Positions 30,547 through 39,835 of a stretch of 45,653 bases of DNA are shown one piece after another. This DNA is from Amoeboaphelidium occidentale. Taxonomy: Eukaryota > Aphelidiomycota > Aphelidea. The DNA is taken from contig JALGPX010000014.1 of assembly GCA_023515795.1 (NCBI GenBank), positions 18,473 to 64,125 of the forward strand, written 5' to 3'. Numbering within the stretch: the stretch's first letter is position 1; each line of letters opens with the position of its first letter. Made by a program: the position numbers and the translations under genes. The notes under the pieces are model-generated. The model was not told the DNA's origin. It ran no database searches and worked only from the letters and a program-made list of their open reading frames with translations.

Positions 30547-32823
30547 ATGTTCTGGCTGAATTTGAGAACGTTTCTCCTATTGGGCACTCTTTTTACAAGC
30601 GCAATGACGGGCAGAGTTGAATGGGACGAAAAAGCCATCAAAATCGATGGTAAGAGGGTCATCCTGAATGTTGGTCACGTTCATTATCCGAGAAGCACTC
30701 CGTCAATGTGGGCGCACATCTTGGACGCTTCCGTTGCTGCTGGTATTAACGCAATAGACACTTATGTCTTTTGGAACTACCATGAAATCGAAAAGGAAAA
30801 TGGCAAGATTGAATATGATTTCTCTGAGTTGGTTAACTTTCTGCGTTTCATTTCTGAGCGCTATGAAAACAAGTTGTACGTGGTTCTGCGCATTGGGCCA
30901 TACGTTTGTGCTGAATGGAATTACGGAGGTTTGCCTACTCGCTTGAAGTTTATGGAGAACATGGAGTTCCGTACGCTTAATTCTGCATTTATGGCTGAGA
31001 TGGAGTCTTTCACACGCAGAGTTGTAGACGCCACAGAGAAGTACTTTTACACGAGACAAGGTTCTGTTATTCTGTTGCAGATCGAAAATGAGTACGGAAA
31101 TATTCAGCACGATTATGGCTACAAGGGCCAGGAGTACATTAATTGGGCTGTCGATATGGCAATGAGTGTTACCGGAGAGTTGCCTTGGTTTGTGTGCCAG
31201 CAGAAGTTGAATGTACCTGTTGTTATTAACACTTGCAACGGTTTCTATTGCCATGAATGGATTGAACGCAAGGTTTTCCCTTACAGCAAACAGCCAGCAA
31301 TGTTTACCGAGAATTGGACAGGTTGGTTTGCTCGTTGGGGCGATGTTTGGCCAAGAAGACCAGTTGAAGATTTGGCTTATGGTGTTGCATTATGGTATGC
31401 TCATGGTGGTACTTACAATGCTTACTACATGTGGCACGGTGGAACAAATTTTGGTCGTTGGGCTGGTGGTCCTCAAGGCAATCAGATTGGACCAGGTTTT
31501 ATTACTTCATACGATTACGATGCTCCATTGAATGAGTACGGATATCCACACGAGCCAAAGTATTCTCAATTGAAGAGACTCAACAATTTATTGCTGAGAT
31601 ACGAGAATCATTTGTTGTATGGTGAAAAGACTGTGTACAAGTATCAAAACAAGGAAAAGATTGAGTACGAATTAAAGGAGATGAAAAGCAAATTGGTTTT
31701 TGTGATCAACTCCAATACAACTGAGGCTGTTTCTTTTGAAGTTGAAGGATCCAAATATGATATCCCAAGATGGAGTGTTTCTGTTTTCATTTGTGAAGGA
31801 AGCTGCAAGTTTTTGTACAATACTGCTAAAATTGATGATTTGCCTTCTAATACTGTTGTTTATGACCCAACAGAAAACTTTCCTGTAAAGATTGATTTCG
31901 TTGCTGAGAGTTTGGCTTACTTGAGAGAAATTAGCTTGACTGGTGGAACTGGATACTATCGTCCACGTGAACAATTAAGTCTTACAAAAGACAAGACGGA
32001 CTATTTGTCTTACTTCTTGAACGTCAAGTTTGTTGATGCTGTTCCTGGTCGTGACATTGAAATCGAGTTCAAGGAAATTAGTGATTACTTTCAATTGTAT
32101 TGGAACGACGAATTGATTGAATCTAGAATTGGTGGAAGAGAACTCAAAGTTACAATCCCACAAGCTGTATTGAAAAGCGAGAATCACATCTCGATCATTA
32201 CTCAAACTATGGGTTTGACCAACTATGGCGCTAACTTGGAAAGATGGGAACGCGGTATCACAGATCAAGTCATTTTGAATAATCGGGATGTGTCAAATCT
32301 TGAACACGGTGAATGGACTCATTTCATTGGTTTCACTGGCGAGAGAACACCAGCGTTATATGATCCTGCCAGCTCCAGCAATGAATGGAAATCGATTACT
32401 AAGTTGAAACAGAAGCCTGGATTTGTTTGGTATAAGTTACAATTCCCATCTTTAGAAAGAATTGAACCAAAAGATATGGCCTACGTCTTAAAGTTATCCT
32501 CCATGAAAAAGGGTTATTGTTGGGTTAACGGGTTCAACATTGGCCGTTACTGGATGATCAAGACTAAAATTCCAAAAGAAGGCTCTAATGGTGAGAACGA
32601 GATTGTTGAATTTGGACCTGATGGAAAATGTGATTATGCTGGAGTATTTAGTCCTGGTAAATGTAGAGACAGACCAGAGGGTGAATGGAGTCAAGAATTT
32701 TACCATGTCCCGATAGAACACTTGCATTTCAACAAACCCAATACTATTATTCTATTTGAAGAATTACCTGGAGCTGATCCTTCCAAGGTTCAATTTTTTA
32801 CTGCGAAGGTAAAGGAAACTTGA
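30547..32823 (+). CDS. Secreted beta-galactosidase, GH35, plant-like type
   Basis: 758 aa, one exon. A signal peptide covers about residues 1-21 (MFWLNLRTFLLLGTLFTSAM). The GH35 TIM barrel follows: VGHVHYPRSTPSMW, GINAIDTYVFWNYHE, RIGPYVCAEWNYGGLP, acid/base Glu182 in QIENEYGN, nucleophile Glu255 in MFTENWTGWFARWG, and YMWHGGTNFGRWAGG. These match plant-type GH35 enzymes (and relatives in protists) better than the roughly 1000-aa GH35 enzymes of Aspergillus and Penicillium. C-terminal jelly-roll domains carry KGYCWVNGFNIGRYWM; the SUEL lectin tail of many plant enzymes is not seen. It should remove terminal beta-galactose from extracellular glycans. Its stop codon lies 1 bp from the stop of the convergent subtilase. 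Transfer or old retention are both possible. Confidence 0.92.
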   Translation: MFWLNLRTFLLLGTLFTSAMTGRVEWDEKAIKIDGKRVILNVGHVHYPRSTPSMWAHILDASVAAGINAIDTYVFWNYHEIEKENGKIEYDFSELVNFLRFISERYENKLYVVLRIGPYVCAEWNYGGLPTRLKFMENMEFRTLNSAFMAEMESFTRRVVDATEKYFYTRQGSVILLQIENEYGNIQHDYGYKGQEYINWAVDMAMSVTGELPWFVCQQKLNVPVVINTCNGFYCHEWIERKVFPYSKQPAMFTENWTGWFARWGDVWPRRPVEDLAYGVALWYAHGGTYNAYYMWHGGTNFGRWAGGPQGNQIGPGFITSYDYDAPLNEYGYPHEPKYSQLKRLNNLLLRYENHLLYGEKTVYKYQNKEKIEYELKEMKSKLVFVINSNTTEAVSFEVEGSKYDIPRWSVSVFICEGSCKFLYNTAKIDDLPSNTVVYDPTENFPVKIDFVAESLAYLREISLTGGTGYYRPREQLSLTKDKTDYLSYFLNVKFVDAVPGRDIEIEFKEISDYFQLYWNDELIESRIGGRELKVTIPQAVLKSENHISIITQTMGLTNYGANLERWERGITDQVILNNRDVSNLEHGEWTHFIGFTGERTPALYDPASSSNEWKSITKLKQKPGFVWYKLQFPSLERIEPKDMAYVLKLSSMKKGYCWVNGFNIGRYWMIKTKIPKEGSNGENEIVEFGPDGKCDYAGVFSPGKCRDRPEGEWSQEFYHVPIEHLHFNKPNTIILFEELPGADPSKVQFFTAKVKET

Positions 32824-32824
32824 T

Positions 32825-34047
32825 CTATTGAAATATAATCTGTTCATCTTCATCAATTTTTTCGTGTTCCTGAGCAGATGCCGGCGGATTGTTGTACAGA
32901 AAGTTATTTGGTGTCAACGGTCCTAGATTCTTAAGGATTTGCTTGGTTGCGATCGCAATAATCTTGTCTTCAACTTGCCAAGACTGATATGAAATATTGT
33001 CAGAAAGAACAATTGCCGCATAACCAGCTACGTGAGGACTTGCTTGAGAAGTTCCGGTCCAAGTCATTGTAGCGGTGTCTCCCGAAGAATGAGCGCCTGT
33101 TATGCTGACACCAGGAGCAAATATGTCGATGCATTTTCCAAAAGCTCCATATCTTGAGTCGCTCCAATCGGTGGCGCCGACCGTGATAACATCTGGTAAT
33201 CCTGAAGGATAAGAATGACATGCATCCACGTTAAAATTGTTTCCAGCAGCAGCTACCATAGTAAAGCCTTTCTTTCTTGCAGCTTGGATAGCTGTTTTAA
33301 GCGCTTCACTTTGATACATGCCCCAGCTGAAATTCATCACTGATGGTCTGTTTCTTTGCTGTTTCTTTCCCATGGCCCATTGTATTCCTGCAATAGCATC
33401 GCTTTCGGCTATGAAGCCGTCATTATCAATCACTCGAACAGATATAACTTGAGCTTTCTTTGCAACGCCATACTTGGTTCCCGCAGCAATACTTGCAACA
33501 GATGTTCCGTGCCCATTCTTAGGAACTCCAGTTTCGCCAGTGAAAGCACTACCGAGAATAACTCTTCCAGTAAGATCGGCATGGGTAACTCTGACACCGC
33601 TGTCGAGTATGTAAATGTCAGCATTCTTTCCAGCATCATCATCATAATAGTAATCAAGATGTCTAAGAGACTTCTGACATACTCTTGCCAAGTTCCAAGG
33701 TGCACCTTTCTGGACTGCGTATTGTTCTCCGAACTTCTCATACTCAGCATACTCAATTTCAGGCATAGATCTAAGATCGCTCAATGCAACATCGTCTGGA
33801 ACGGCAAGAGCGAATCCATTAAGGCCTTCCATTTCATATGTGTACTTTACTTCTGAGCTCGGATATTTGTTCATGAAACCGGCCAGAAGGTCCGATGAGA
33901 AGGATGTTACTAAAGCATGATGATCTCGACCTAGAACTTACCTGAGACGCCCTCTCTGAGTTTAATGATGACTCTATTGCTTTTCTTTTGAACACAAAGT
34001 GCAATGCTGATGAGGAATGTTAGAATTATCCACTTGAAACTGTTCAT
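32825..34047 (-). CDS. Secreted subtilisin-like serine protease 1 (S8A, proteinase K type)
   Basis: Exons 34047-33942 and 33909-32825 (intron 32 nt), 396 aa. Exon 1 supplies a signal peptide (MNSFKWIILTFLISIALCVQ). Residues about 24-100 form an inhibitor I9 propeptide (RVIIKLREGVS, MEGLNGFALAVP, PEIEYAEYEKFG). The catalytic triad is Asp138 (DIYILDSGV), His169 (NGHGTSVAS) and Ser323 (TWTGTSQASPH), with the oxyanion loop AAAGNN. A short acidic C-terminal tail follows the domain. This architecture is that of fungal proteinase K-like enzymes. It is the downstream member of a tandem pair in the same orientation with the next gene, 115 bp apart, sharing an intron at the same place. GTSQAS instead of the usual GTSMAx is a small deviation. 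Confidence 0.92.
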
Positions 34048-34162
34048 GATCTTTGGACCTCTTGAGGAAAAGCTTCTCAAACAACGTCGTAAGTCGCAGA
34101 ATTTGGCACTTTCTCAAAATTCACATAAATCTAATAATGCTGCATTGAAATTTCTTCTATTT

Positions 34163-35430
34163 TTATTGATTAAATCCACCTTCTTGTAGTAACATTCTTG
34201 GTTCCTCATCTTCTCCGTATTCCATATCATCATCTACTTCATCATCTGTAAGACTCTTTTGTGGAAAATAATACAACATTCTGTTTGAAGAGCGACTTCC
34301 CAAATCTCTGAGTGTATTTTTTGTAGCATATCGATCCATATCACGCTCAACCTCCCATGGTTCATACCATTTTTTCCTTGACAAGATAACTGCAGCAACA
34401 CCAGCGACATGTGGGGCAGCCATACTTGTGCCAGTCATAGTTGTAGTACTTGTATCCCCAGATGATGAAGCTGAAGTGATGCTGACACCTGGTGCGAAGA
34501 TATCAATGCATTTTCCGTATGAACCATAACGTTGATCACGAAGATCAACTGCGCCTACTGTAATAGCTTCATAAAGCCCCGATGGATAAGTCCTGCATGC
34601 ATCTACATTTGCATTTCCTGCTGCTGCAACGACGACAAAATTTTCCCTTCTTGCAGCTTGAATTGCCCTCTTCAAACTAGAAGACTGATACATGCCCCAA
34701 CTAAGATTCATCACAGACTGACGCTTTCTCTTCCTTTTGTTGCGTATAGACCAATTTATTCCAGCCAAGGCATCACTTTCTGCAATGAAACCATAATTGT
34801 CGATAACCCTAACGGATATAATTGTAGCTTTCTTTGCAACACCATACTTGTATCCAGCAGCAATACCAGCAACATGTGTTCCATGAGTATTTCGGGGAGA
34901 TCCATGTTCTCCTGTATATGAGCCTCCGTTGATAACCCTACGATTCAAATCTCTATGAGTTTTTCGAACCCCACTATCAAGAATGTAAATGTCTGTGTTC
35001 CTTCCGGCATCGGAATCATAGTAATAATCGAGATGTCTCAGATCACGTTGGCTTATTCTTGCTAAGTTCCATGGCGCATTCCTTTGTACTGAGTATTGTT
35101 CCCCGAATCGTTCAAACTCTGCATATTCGATCTCTGGAACGGACTGAAGATCTCTCAGGGCCTGGTCCGAAGGCACGGCGATCGCATAACCATTCAAACC
35201 TTCCATCTCATACGAGTGTACAACTTCTGCGCTTGGGTACTTATTCATAAAGCCTGAAAGGAAATCCGTTGAAAAGGAAGCCACTACAAGGTTATCACCA
35301 ATATGTGTGACTTACTTGATACATCATCTCTAAGCCTGACGATGACTCTGTTGCTTGTCCGGTTGGCATTTAGGGCGAATGAGACGATCTCGCACGAAGC
35401 TACAACCAGAAATGTTCTTATGAGTCTCAT
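34163..35430 (-). CDS. Secreted subtilisin-like serine protease 2 (S8A), tandem paralogue
   Basis: Exons 35430-35316 and 35283-34163 (intron 32 nt), 411 aa. Signal peptide at about 1-21 (MRLIRTFLVVASCEIVSFAL), I9 propeptide (RVIVRLRDDVS, MEGLNGYAIAVP), then the protease with Asp141 (DIYILDSGV), His172 (NTHGTHVAGIAAG) and Ser325 (TMTGTSMAAPHVAG). The two subtilases share most of their sequence and the intron sits after the same VS residues in the same phase, so they arose by tandem duplication. Copy 2 differs by a very basic surface loop (NKRKRKRQS) and a longer acidic tail (DEVDDDMEYGEDEEP). Codon choice differs enough between copies that the duplication does not look recent. It is divergent from the MscS gene with 92 bp between starts. 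Confidence 0.93.
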
Positions 35431-35522
35431 GCGGTGCTTTGATCAGTGGACAGATTCCGCAAGTTGTTTGACGGCTCTTGTTACACCTCTGACATCGCCA
35501 ACCTCATAGACTTTCATTCGAC

Positions 35523-37741
35523 ATGTCAAATACGCACGCATCTGAGCATCATAGTCCGGGTCATATCAGAGCTTCTAGTGATGATAATATACTTGTACAG
35601 AAGACTTCTCAAACAAAGCAAGTTGATCAAGAATTACAAAGTCCTGAAATCATACAGGTTTCAGGCAAGCAAAAACGGGGACATCCATGCTGCACAGGAT
35701 TATCATCATGGCTTTGGTATCTTAGCATGAGAATATTTATGGTGCTGTTGCTATTAGTACCAGGGTTCGTTGATCTTAGTCAGACACATTCATCTGGAAT
35801 ACCAAGAGGCAACTTTGCCACAGAAGGCACTTTCTACATTTATGACTACACTCTGATGTTTTGGTCTGTGTTTGCTGCAGTTGCATTCATTGTATATCAA
35901 TTGTGTCAAGGATTCGTTTACGCATTGCCGATAGTACTGACATTCATAGTTCAAAGCTCTGTTGCACCAGTTACAAAACACTTTGATACAATTATCGATC
36001 ATATTCGCTATCTTAAAGGATACATCGGCACTTCATTGTTCTTGATATTACTGATCATCTCTCAAAGTATCTTGTTCGCCAGAGAAATTCAGAATCAAGC
36101 AGCTTGGATCATTAGCTTCATGAACATAGTCGCATCACTGCTGGTGGTCAACATTTTGGTATTCTTGGAGAAGCTTTTCGTTCAGATTGTTGCAATACGG
36201 TTTCATAGAAGAGCTTACGAGGATAGAATTCAGAAGATGCACTTTTGCACTGACGCTATCACTAAGCTAGCTATTGAAGCAAGAAAGATTTTGCGTGATA
36301 AGGAGCGAATAATTCAAGTTATGAAGATCAAGAAGCCTAGACAGGGTAAAGTTAAAGATTATCTCGAAACATCAGCTCCAGCTGGTAATGCAAGAGGTTG
36401 GAACGTTCAACTACAGATACCAAACATAATCAAAAAGCAACCTAAGAGGATAGAACCGTTATCTTCAATTGAAGCAGACATAGACAAGTTATCAGAAGAT
36501 CCTGCCAATATTTTAATGAACGAAGACACCGTGAGAAGCGCAGTTAGTATTGACCTCAGCAAACTCGAAGTCAAATCGATCATATCAGAAACAGAGCATT
36601 CAATACGTTCAATGTCAAGCCCACAGTCTCAGTCACCCTCGAACATGGCGGCTAAGGAGAGGTTTTCTAATATGGCCAGGACTGTTATTCTGAACTCGAA
36701 TTTGGCACCGTATGATTCTAGAATTGTTGGAAAAATAATTCACGAAGCATTGTGTCTAGAAACTACAAAGCTATTGGCTGAGCATGGAAGAGAAAGAGCT
36801 AAAGCTGTTCTTGAGGCCACTAAGGATAAACCTAGGCCGGAGGAAGGTTGTTTGTTAATCGAGGACATAGCTCCATTCTTCAACCCTTTTGACGCCCAAA
36901 GGGTTTTCGAAATGTTTGATGAAGATCAGAATGGTTATATTACAAAACAGGAGTTGAAGGACACGATTATGAATTTAGAAAAAGAGAAAAAGGGTATATC
37001 CAAGTCATTACGAGACGTTGGTTCTGCAGTTGGCACATTAGATAATCTTCTTCTGGTGATATCCCTCTTGGTGTCGCTATTGATCATTCTGGTGATATTC
37101 GGAATTCCACTTTACTCTTTTCTCTTAACTTCGGTATCTCTTTTGGTAGCAGTTACATTCATCTTTGGAAATTCTGCAAAGACGATGTTTGAGGGTATAA
37201 TCTTCCTTTTTATAACGCATCCTTTTGATGTTGGTGACAGAGTATTCATTGATAACTTTAATTACATTGTACACGAGATTGGTATTATAACAACTACATT
37301 TCGACGATGGGATGGACAGCTGGTTCTTTCCCCTAATTCAATTTTACTCACGAAAAATATTGTCAATGTCAGAAGATCTCCTAACATGATGGAAATTGTT
37401 GAGCTCCATGTTCATGTCAAGACCCCCAACGAGAAGGTAACTTGACTTGATTAATGGCTAATCTTTAGTTAAATGCTCTCAAAACTCGTATGTTGAATTG
37501 GCTTCAGTCTGAATCTAGAAACTACATCCCAGCATTTGAGTTGAATGTTATGGGCGTAGAAAACATGAACAAAATGACCATACAGATTTTCTTGGAGCAT
37601 CGTGATAATTGGCAAGATGGCGATAAACGATGGGAAAGACATAACAAATTTTTGATTAAACTAAAAGATGTCCTTGACGAACTGAAGATAAGTTACAAGT
37701 ATCCGGTGCAGCCTGTCCGTTTGATCGACAGGGAGCCCTAG
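35523..37741 (+). CDS. MscS-family mechanosensitive channel with EF-hand (Msy1/Msy2 type)
   Basis: Exons 35523-37436 and 37469-37741 (intron 32 nt with GGCTAAT branch), 728 aa. N-terminal cytosolic 65 residues, then four to five membrane helices (RIFMVLLLLVPGFV, FWSVFAAVAFIVYQLC, TSLFLILLIISQSILFA, FMNIVASLLVVNILVFLE), a charged cytosolic loop, a single canonical EF-hand at residues 466-477 (DEDQNGYITKQE), and the MscS pore and beta domain (LLVISLLVSLLIILVIFGI, NSAKTMFEGIIFLFITHPFDVGDRV). This order is that of fission-yeast Msy1/Msy2, ER channels that control Ca2+ and survival after hypo-osmotic shock. Exon 2 supplies the C-terminal alpha/beta part. For a wall-less zoospore, such a channel would be an osmotic safety valve (inference). 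Confidence 0.93.
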
Positions 37742-37763
37742 GATGGAGAAGAAATACGCGCAA

Positions 37764-37820
37764 AGATCTTGTCTAGATCTTGCTGCCAATCAAACAATAG
37801 ATCTAGATCTTAGCGGATCT
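37764..37820. repeat. Cluster of AGATCT palindromes
   Basis: Within 57 bp there are four AGATCT (37764, 37775, 37799, 37805) and one GGATCT (37815), including the perfect 12-bp palindrome AGATCTAGATCT at 37799-37810. It sits between the MscS stop and the secreted-protein start at 37889, so it may be a regulator site array for the latter or a 3'-end structure of the former. Confidence 0.45.
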
Positions 37821-37888
37821 TAGCTGATGATCAGTACTTGAAAAGCAACCATCTCTGTGGCGTGCTTTAATTTCCCATTTCATTTCCT

Positions 37889-39019
37889 ATGAAGTATTTG
37901 CATATTAAAGCTCTGATAGTGTGTTTGTTATTTGTTTCATGTGGTTTCGCGCAAGATCCTTACGGTGGTGATTCTGCTCCTGCTCCTGCACCAGCTCCAC
38001 AACAAGAATACGGCGGTGATCAAGGTGCACCACCAGAAGATTTCGGTGGAGATCAAGGGCAGCAACAAGATTTTGGCGGTGATCCAGCTCAACAACAGCA
38101 ACAAGATTTCGGAGGCGATCCAGCTCAGCAAGGTTTCGATCAGCCAAGTCCCGAACAACAAGGTCCTCAAGGCGGCTTCAACGATCAGCCACCAGTTGAT
38201 CAAAATGCAATGAATCCTTTAGACAATGGTCCTCAACAAGGTATGGATCCAGCAGGGCAACCTCCATTAGGTCCCAACGGTCAAGGAGATCAACAACCAT
38301 TTGACCAACCACCATTAGACCAACAACCTCCACTAGGACCAGATGGCCAGGGTATGGCACCACCATTAGACCAACCACTTGACTCAGATATGGCTCCTCC
38401 AATGGATCCTAATGGGCCACTTCCAGGTGACCCTGCATTTACAGATCCAGGTGTACTTGATCCAGCTTTGAGTGGCGTTGATCCAAGTATTGTAGGATCT
38501 GATGGTTTCTTGACAAATACAGTAGCATTGGATGATGGTACCGTGTTTCCAGCAGTTTTGCAAGGAGGCATTCCTGTAAGCCCTGCAAATATCATGCCGT
38601 TGGCTGGTGGAGGATTCGGTTTCAATAACGGAGGTCAAATAATGCCTATCTCTCCTGTCCCTCAAGCAAGACTCCAACCTGGTGCCAGACCGGGATTTGG
38701 TTCCGGCGTTGTTCCACCTCCTGCATCTGTTGCTCCTCAACTAGGTGTTCCTGGCGCGATTCCTCCAGGTGGAGCAGTTCCAGGTCAACCAGGCGTTGGA
38801 GGCGTAGCACCTCCTGCACAACCTGGCCAACAACAACAACTAGGAACAAACCAAATATGCTTCAATCCTAAATTCTCCAGTAGTATGCGTTTTGTCGGCT
38901 CTTTCTGTGACCAGAGGTTCACTCAGATTCTTGCGACGAAACCAAACTGCATTCAACTTGTAATATCACAAACTCCAACGTGTGCGTTCTGCAGCAATGT
39001 ACAAATGCAAGGATGCTAA
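37889..39019 (+). CDS. Secreted P/Q/G-rich repeat protein with Cys-rich C-terminus
   Basis: 376 aa, one exon. Signal peptide at about 1-21 (KALIVCLLFVSCGFA then QDPYGG). Residues about 22-85 contain four to five copies of a GGD module ([DE][YF]GGD[QP]) separated by Gln-rich spacers; about 85-190 is a Pro/Gln/Asp-rich part with repeats such as DQPPLDQQPPLGPDGQG; about 190-330 is less biased, with Gly/Pro. The last 50 residues hold six cysteines (ICFNPKF, GSFCDQRF, PNCIQL, TCAFCSN, GC), which could make three disulfides. No known family is recognised. A disordered, extended repeat region carrying a small disulfide-bonded head suggests a wall, adhesion or host-interaction protein; this is inference. 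The ORF is real by signal peptide and start context; antisense frames here are by-products of its composition. Confidence 0.78.
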   Translation: MKYLHIKALIVCLLFVSCGFAQDPYGGDSAPAPAPAPQQEYGGDQGAPPEDFGGDQGQQQDFGGDPAQQQQQDFGGDPAQQGFDQPSPEQQGPQGGFNDQPPVDQNAMNPLDNGPQQGMDPAGQPPLGPNGQGDQQPFDQPPLDQQPPLGPDGQGMAPPLDQPLDSDMAPPMDPNGPLPGDPAFTDPGVLDPALSGVDPSIVGSDGFLTNTVALDDGTVFPAVLQGGIPVSPANIMPLAGGGFGFNNGGQIMPISPVPQARLQPGARPGFGSGVVPPPASVAPQLGVPGAIPPGGAVPGQPGVGGVAPPAQPGQQQQLGTNQICFNPKFSSSMRFVGSFCDQRFTQILATKPNCIQLVISQTPTCAFCSNVQMQGC

Positions 39020-39108
39020 CTCATATAAACCCATAAAACTAATAGAAATTGTATAATTATTCATTTTCGGAAGCTGCAGTAGTTTTCCTAAGAGTGTTTC
39101 ACGACAAC

Positions 39109-39737
39109 ATGACCGTTTCCACTCAACCAACCGATGACGAGCATTACGAAGGCCCGTCGCAGAGCTTCACTTCAGTTAACCCGGCCGAAATTTTAATGTC
39201 TCATGAAACAGAGGCATCGCCAATGGAAGCTGGAGCAGCAGCAGAGGATGAGACCGGAGCAAAATCTGCCAACAAAGAGGCATCAGCATCGTACTACACA
39301 ACAATTCCATTGGCCAGAGTCAAGAAAATAATGAAAGAGGAGCCAGATATGGAAAAGCTATCGGCAGACGCTGTGTTTTGTATGACTTTAGCAGTGGAAT
39401 CTTTTTTAGCATACTTTGTTCGACATGCTTTCCAATACTCCAAGAAAGACAAAAGGAAGACCCTTGCTTATAAAGACCTGGTGCACGTCGTTAAGGAATT
39501 AGGACAGTTCGAGTTCTTAGAGGGTTTATTCATTATATCTTTTGCTTAATTGTAGACATCATACCATTGCCAATAGCGATACAAAAAGCTCTTGAAGAAC
39601 GCGAAAAGGTGTTAGGCCCTGCTAAAGATGAGCCAGAAGTTGAAGAGCAACCTGAGAACACTGTGGCAGAACCCGAAGCAGAAAAACTTGAAACAGAACA
39701 TGATCAGATGGCTGTTGACGAACCAACTGAAGCATAA
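39109..39737 (+). CDS. Histone-fold protein, CHRAC15/Dpb3/POLE4-like
   Basis: Exons 39109-39523 and 39556-39737 (intron 32 nt), 198 aa. An N-terminal acidic tail of about 65 residues precedes a histone fold: IPLARVKKIMKEEPDMEKLS, AVFCMTLAVESFLAYFVRHA, KKDKRKTLAYKDLVHVVKE, then FEFLEDIIPLPIAIQKALEE across the intron. The pattern and the FxFLxD motif fit the NF-YC-side subunits of DNA polymerase epsilon and CHRAC (Dpb3, POLE4, CHRAC15). A long Glu-rich C-terminal tail, as in yeast Dpb3, follows. It would pair with a Dpb4/CHRAC17-type partner in replication or chromatin remodelling. Transcription-factor NF-YC is less likely because the fold begins IPLARVKKIMK but lacks the NF-YC middle. The start at 39109 is the first ATG; the longer frame begins with TTG. 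Confidence 0.85.
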
Positions 39738-39835
39738 ACAACTTCCAGCCTAAATAAATTCTGTATCCCTTTTCTGTATATAAAGAGAGCACGAAACCAG
39801 TATGACATGAAGGTCCTCAGTATTCAGACAGCTAC

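Noticed and set aside
37905-38849. Several long antisense and off-frame ORFs in the secreted-protein region
   Set aside because: They mirror the biased Pro/Gln/Gly codons of the plus-strand gene, have no domain or signal and lie wholly inside it.
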